Notes under the pieces: model-generated
Seen by the model: the letters and a program-made list of their open reading frames with translations, nothing else
The model's database searches: none
What the model was told of the DNA's origin: nothing
Translations under genes and position numbers: made by a program
Shown here: positions 23,285-25,165 of the stretch, one piece after another
Layout: each line of letters opens with the position of its first letter
How positions within the stretch are numbered: position 1 is the stretch's first letter
Assembly: GCA_038253135.1 (NCBI GenBank)
Contig: JBBSHJ010000046.1
Span: 1-25,165, forward strand
Reading direction: 5' to 3'
Origin: JBBSHJ01 sp038253135
Lineage (GTDB): Bacteria; Actinomycetota; Actinomycetes; Mycobacteriales; QHCD01
DNA length: 25,165 nt

Positions 23285-24082
23285 ATGGCGAGCGTGATCT
23301 GCTGCGAACTCGCACCCGCCATCGGTGAGCTCGAAGTAAATCTGGACCTAGCGTCGGAGGCCATCGGTTCGGCGGCCCGAGCGGGTGCGGACGTGATCGT
23401 CTTGCCGGAGCTGGTCACCAGCGGCTACTGCTTCGAGTCGCTGCAGGAGGTCCGTTCGGTGTCGATCGGAGCGGGCCATCCGGTGTTCGCTCGGTGGGCC
23501 CAGATGGCGGCGGCCGCGGTCGTGGTCCTCGGGTTCGCCGAGCTCGGGGAGGACGGTGCGCTGTACAACAGCGCCGCGTTGATTGACAGCAGCGGGCTAC
23601 GCGCCGTCTATCGCAAAACCCACCTGTGGGACGCCGAGACTCTGTGGTTCTGCCCGGGGACCGAGCCGTCGCCGGTGGTCGTCACCGCCGTCGGGCGGAT
23701 CGCAATGATGATCTGCTACGACCTGGAGTTTCCAGAGATGACGCGCGCGGTTGCTCTCAAGGGCGCCGACCTGCTCACGGTGCCGACCAACTGGCCGTTC
23801 GTCGCGCGGCCCGACGGCCTGCCGGCCCCCGAGGTGGTCATCGCCATGGCCGCTGCCCGCGTGAATCGGATGCCGATCGCCTGTTGCGACCGATGCGGTA
23901 TCGAACGGGGCCAGCGCTGGAACGAGTCGACCACGATCGTCGGCGCCGACGGCTGGCCGCTGGCCACCGCCAATTCGTCGAGGACGGCCATCGCCGATGT
24001 CGATCTTGTCGCGGCTCGTGACAAGCAGATCTCTGCGCGCAACAACGTGCTCACCGACAGGAGACCGGATGTCTATCGGTGA
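23285..24082 (+). CDS. Carbon-nitrogen hydrolase (nitrilase superfamily) protein
   Basis: 265-residue nitrilase-superfamily enzyme, which hydrolyses amides, carbamoyl groups or nitriles by a thiol mechanism. The catalytic triad is intact: Glu42 (VLPELVTSGY), Lys111 (YRKTHLW) and Cys144 (MMICYDLEFPE). The length and LYNSAALIDSSG strand fit small amidase members (omega-amidase, carbamoylase and similar). A strong ribosome binding site (caggagg, seven bases before the ATG) starts it 21 bases after the NTF2-like stop, so it is very likely co-transcribed. It is followed by a LacI gene. No signal peptide, so cytosolic. Substrate unknown; the dehydrogenase and NTF2-like neighbours suggest a pathway releasing an amine or acid from an imported compound. 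Confidence 0.85.
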   Translation: MASVICCELAPAIGELEVNLDLASEAIGSAARAGADVIVLPELVTSGYCFESLQEVRSVSIGAGHPVFARWAQMAAAAVVVLGFAELGEDGALYNSAALIDSSGLRAVYRKTHLWDAETLWFCPGTEPSPVVVTAVGRIAMMICYDLEFPEMTRAVALKGADLLTVPTNWPFVARPDGLPAPEVVIAMAAARVNRMPIACCDRCGIERGQRWNESTTIVGADGWPLATANSSRTAIADVDLVAARDKQISARNNVLTDRRPDVYR

Positions 24083-24098
24083 GCGATCGGCCGTGCCT

Positions 24099-24117
24099 TC
24101 CCCGGCTAAGGCGGGGA
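24099..24117. terminator. Hairpin between the nitrilase and LacI genes
   Basis: Perfect 6-bp stem tccccg / cgggga with a 7-base loop, 17 bases after the nitrilase stop and 75 bases before the LacI start. No T-run follows, so it may be a weak terminator, an attenuating stem or an RNA-stability element rather than an intrinsic terminator. Confidence 0.35.
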
Positions 24118-24191
24118 CCGGCTCGATGATCACACCCCAACGGCGCGACTCGGGCTGGTCCCGGAGATGAGGACAGGAGGGCGCTAGCGAG

Positions 24192-25165
24192 ATGACCGCG
24201 ACCAGTCATGATGTTGCCCGCCTTGCCGGGGTATCGCAGCCAACGGTGTCTCGGGCCCTGCGCAGGGACCCGAGGGTGGCAGAGGCGACCCGTCGGAGAG
24301 TGGTGCTGGCCGCGGCCGACCTGGGCTACGTGACCAGTGAGCTGGGCCGCAGCCTGTCCACCCGCACGACCCGGCAGATCGCCATGGTCGCTGACCTGCG
24401 CAACGCGCTGTACCCGGCCCTTGTCGAACCGCTGCACGACCGCTTCGCCGAGCACGGCTTTCGGATGGTGCTGCTCGCCGAGCGCGGCGATGATCGGGCC
24501 ACCTATGAGCGGCTGCTCGACCGGTCGGTCGACGGCGTCGTCCTGACCACGACGCTGATCGGGTCGTCTCTGTCGAGGGGACTGCTGGAGGAGGGCCTTC
24601 CGTTCGTCGAACTCAACCGCGTCTCCGGAGCCCGCAAGGCCGACCGTGTCACGGCCGACAACCGGGGCGGGGCCGGGGAGGCGGCGCGCCTGCTACTGGC
24701 CGAGGGCCATTCCCGGATCGCGGCGGTGTTCGGCCCCAAGGATGCCAGCACGAGCCGGGACCGGGAGGCGGGCTTCCGCGCCGCGCTCGCCGAGGCTGGA
24801 GTCGAGCTGCCGGACAATCGGGTCGCCCGCGGCGGGTTCGGCTACGAGGACGGTGAGCGCGCCCTCGGGGAACTGATGGCCGGCCGGCGGCGGCCGACGG
24901 CGCTGTTCTGCGTCGGTGACTTGGTCGCGGTGGGAGCGATCAACCAGGCCAGGCGGCTAGGCATGTCGGTGCCAGCCGACGTGGCCGTCGTCGGTTTCGA
25001 CGACATCGACATGGCGGCGTGGCCCTGTTTCGACCTCACGACAGTCCGGGTCGATCTCTTCGGCATGGCTGCTGCCGCGGCCGATCAGCTCGTGCGTCGC
25101 TTGGGCGGGGACGAGAGTCCGCCCCGCCGGCAAGTCTTCCGCACCGAGCCGGTCCTGCGCGGCAC
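24192..25165 (+). CDS. LacI family transcriptional regulator (3' end beyond window)
   Basis: At least 324 residues of a LacI/GalR repressor, cut by the window end. The N-terminal helix-turn-helix is SHDVARLAGVSQPTVSRAL (residues 5-23) with the hinge region AAADLGYVTSELGRSL. The periplasmic-binding-protein-like effector domain follows, with IAMVADLRNALYPALVEPL near 57-75, GVVLTTTLI, the FVELNR strand, the ADNRGGAGEAARLLLAEGH segment and AVVGFDDIDMAAWPCFDLTTV near 265-285. Full-length LacI proteins are about 330-345 residues, so nearly the whole gene is present. A purine-rich aggaggg precedes ATG 24192. It most likely controls the dehydrogenase-NTF2-nitrilase cluster; the operator may be the palindrome at 20462-20474. 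The effector would be the pathway substrate or an intermediate. Confidence 0.9.
   Translation, partial: MTATSHDVARLAGVSQPTVSRALRRDPRVAEATRRRVVLAAADLGYVTSELGRSLSTRTTRQIAMVADLRNALYPALVEPLHDRFAEHGFRMVLLAERGDDRATYERLLDRSVDGVVLTTTLIGSSLSRGLLEEGLPFVELNRVSGARKADRVTADNRGGAGEAARLLLAEGHSRIAAVFGPKDASTSRDREAGFRAALAEAGVELPDNRVARGGFGYEDGERALGELMAGRRRPTALFCVGDLVAVGAINQARRLGMSVPADVAVVGFDDIDMAAWPCFDLTTVRVDLFGMAAAAADQLVRRLGGDESPPRRQVFRTEPVLRG

Noticed and set aside
1..25165. tRNA, rRNA, CRISPR array, replication origin or attachment sites
   Set aside because: I found no T-loop-like GTTCGAATC context, no regularly spaced repeats and no DnaA-box cluster on reading the window; short or divergent examples could be missed without a covariance search.

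Overview
The window is high-GC DNA with strongly GC-biased third codon positions, several GTG starts, many 4-base ATGA/GTGA gene overlaps and at least two promoters that point to leaderless transcripts. Together with the gene families present, this indicates an actinobacterial chromosome. I cannot name the genus from this window. No rRNA, tRNA, CRISPR array or complete insertion sequence is visible.

Layout. (1) 1-1.4 kb, plus strand: a RidA-family protein and a RibD C-terminal-domain reductase. (2) 1.4-2.0 kb: a scar with the 5' third of an aminoglycoside-phosphotransferase gene (minus) and the 3' end of an unrecognised gene (plus). (3) 2.0-8.3 kb, minus strand: assimilatory nitrite reduction in transcription order, nirC-like channel, nirB, nirD and a uroporphyrinogen-III synthase with a C-terminal winged helix, the last three joined by ATGA overlaps. 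The synthase probably supplies the siroheme precursor for NirB. A separate APC amino-acid transporter follows. (4) 8.35-8.98 kb: a 630-base gap without a convincing gene. (5) 9.0-14.2 kb: a GH13 trehalose-synthase-like enzyme, a SAM methyltransferase, an AI-2E-type permease and a divergent YihY/BrkB membrane protein. (6) 14.5-17.8 kb, minus strand: a HisD-like dehydrogenase coupled to SixA, and an ArsR-SRPBCC-DinB operon coupled by ATGA overlaps with a probable leaderless promoter. (7) 17.9-19.8 kb, minus strand: a two-gene module resembling AbiE (type IV) toxin-antitoxin systems, a nucleotidyltransferase coupled to a partner with an apparently intact PD-(D/E)XK motif, winged helix and AbiEi-like C-terminus. 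A palindrome lies in its putative promoter. (8) 19.8-20.5 kb: debris, with a transposase-like helix-turn-helix scrap and a frameshifted HNH endonuclease fragment. (9) 20.5 kb to the end, plus strand: a catabolic-looking cluster of an HpsN-like HisD-family dehydrogenase, a truncated sugar-ABC ATPase stub, a protein with two NTF2/SnoaL-like domains, a nitrilase-family amidohydrolase and a LacI regulator cut by the window end.

The most interesting parts are the AbiE-like module with a nuclease-type motif in the antitoxin position, the LacI-linked cluster at the right end whose transporter appears to have been deleted, and the HisD-like protein at 14.5-15.9 kb with two zinc-ligand positions changed. 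Functions are inferred from motifs and recalled family sequences. No database search was run.
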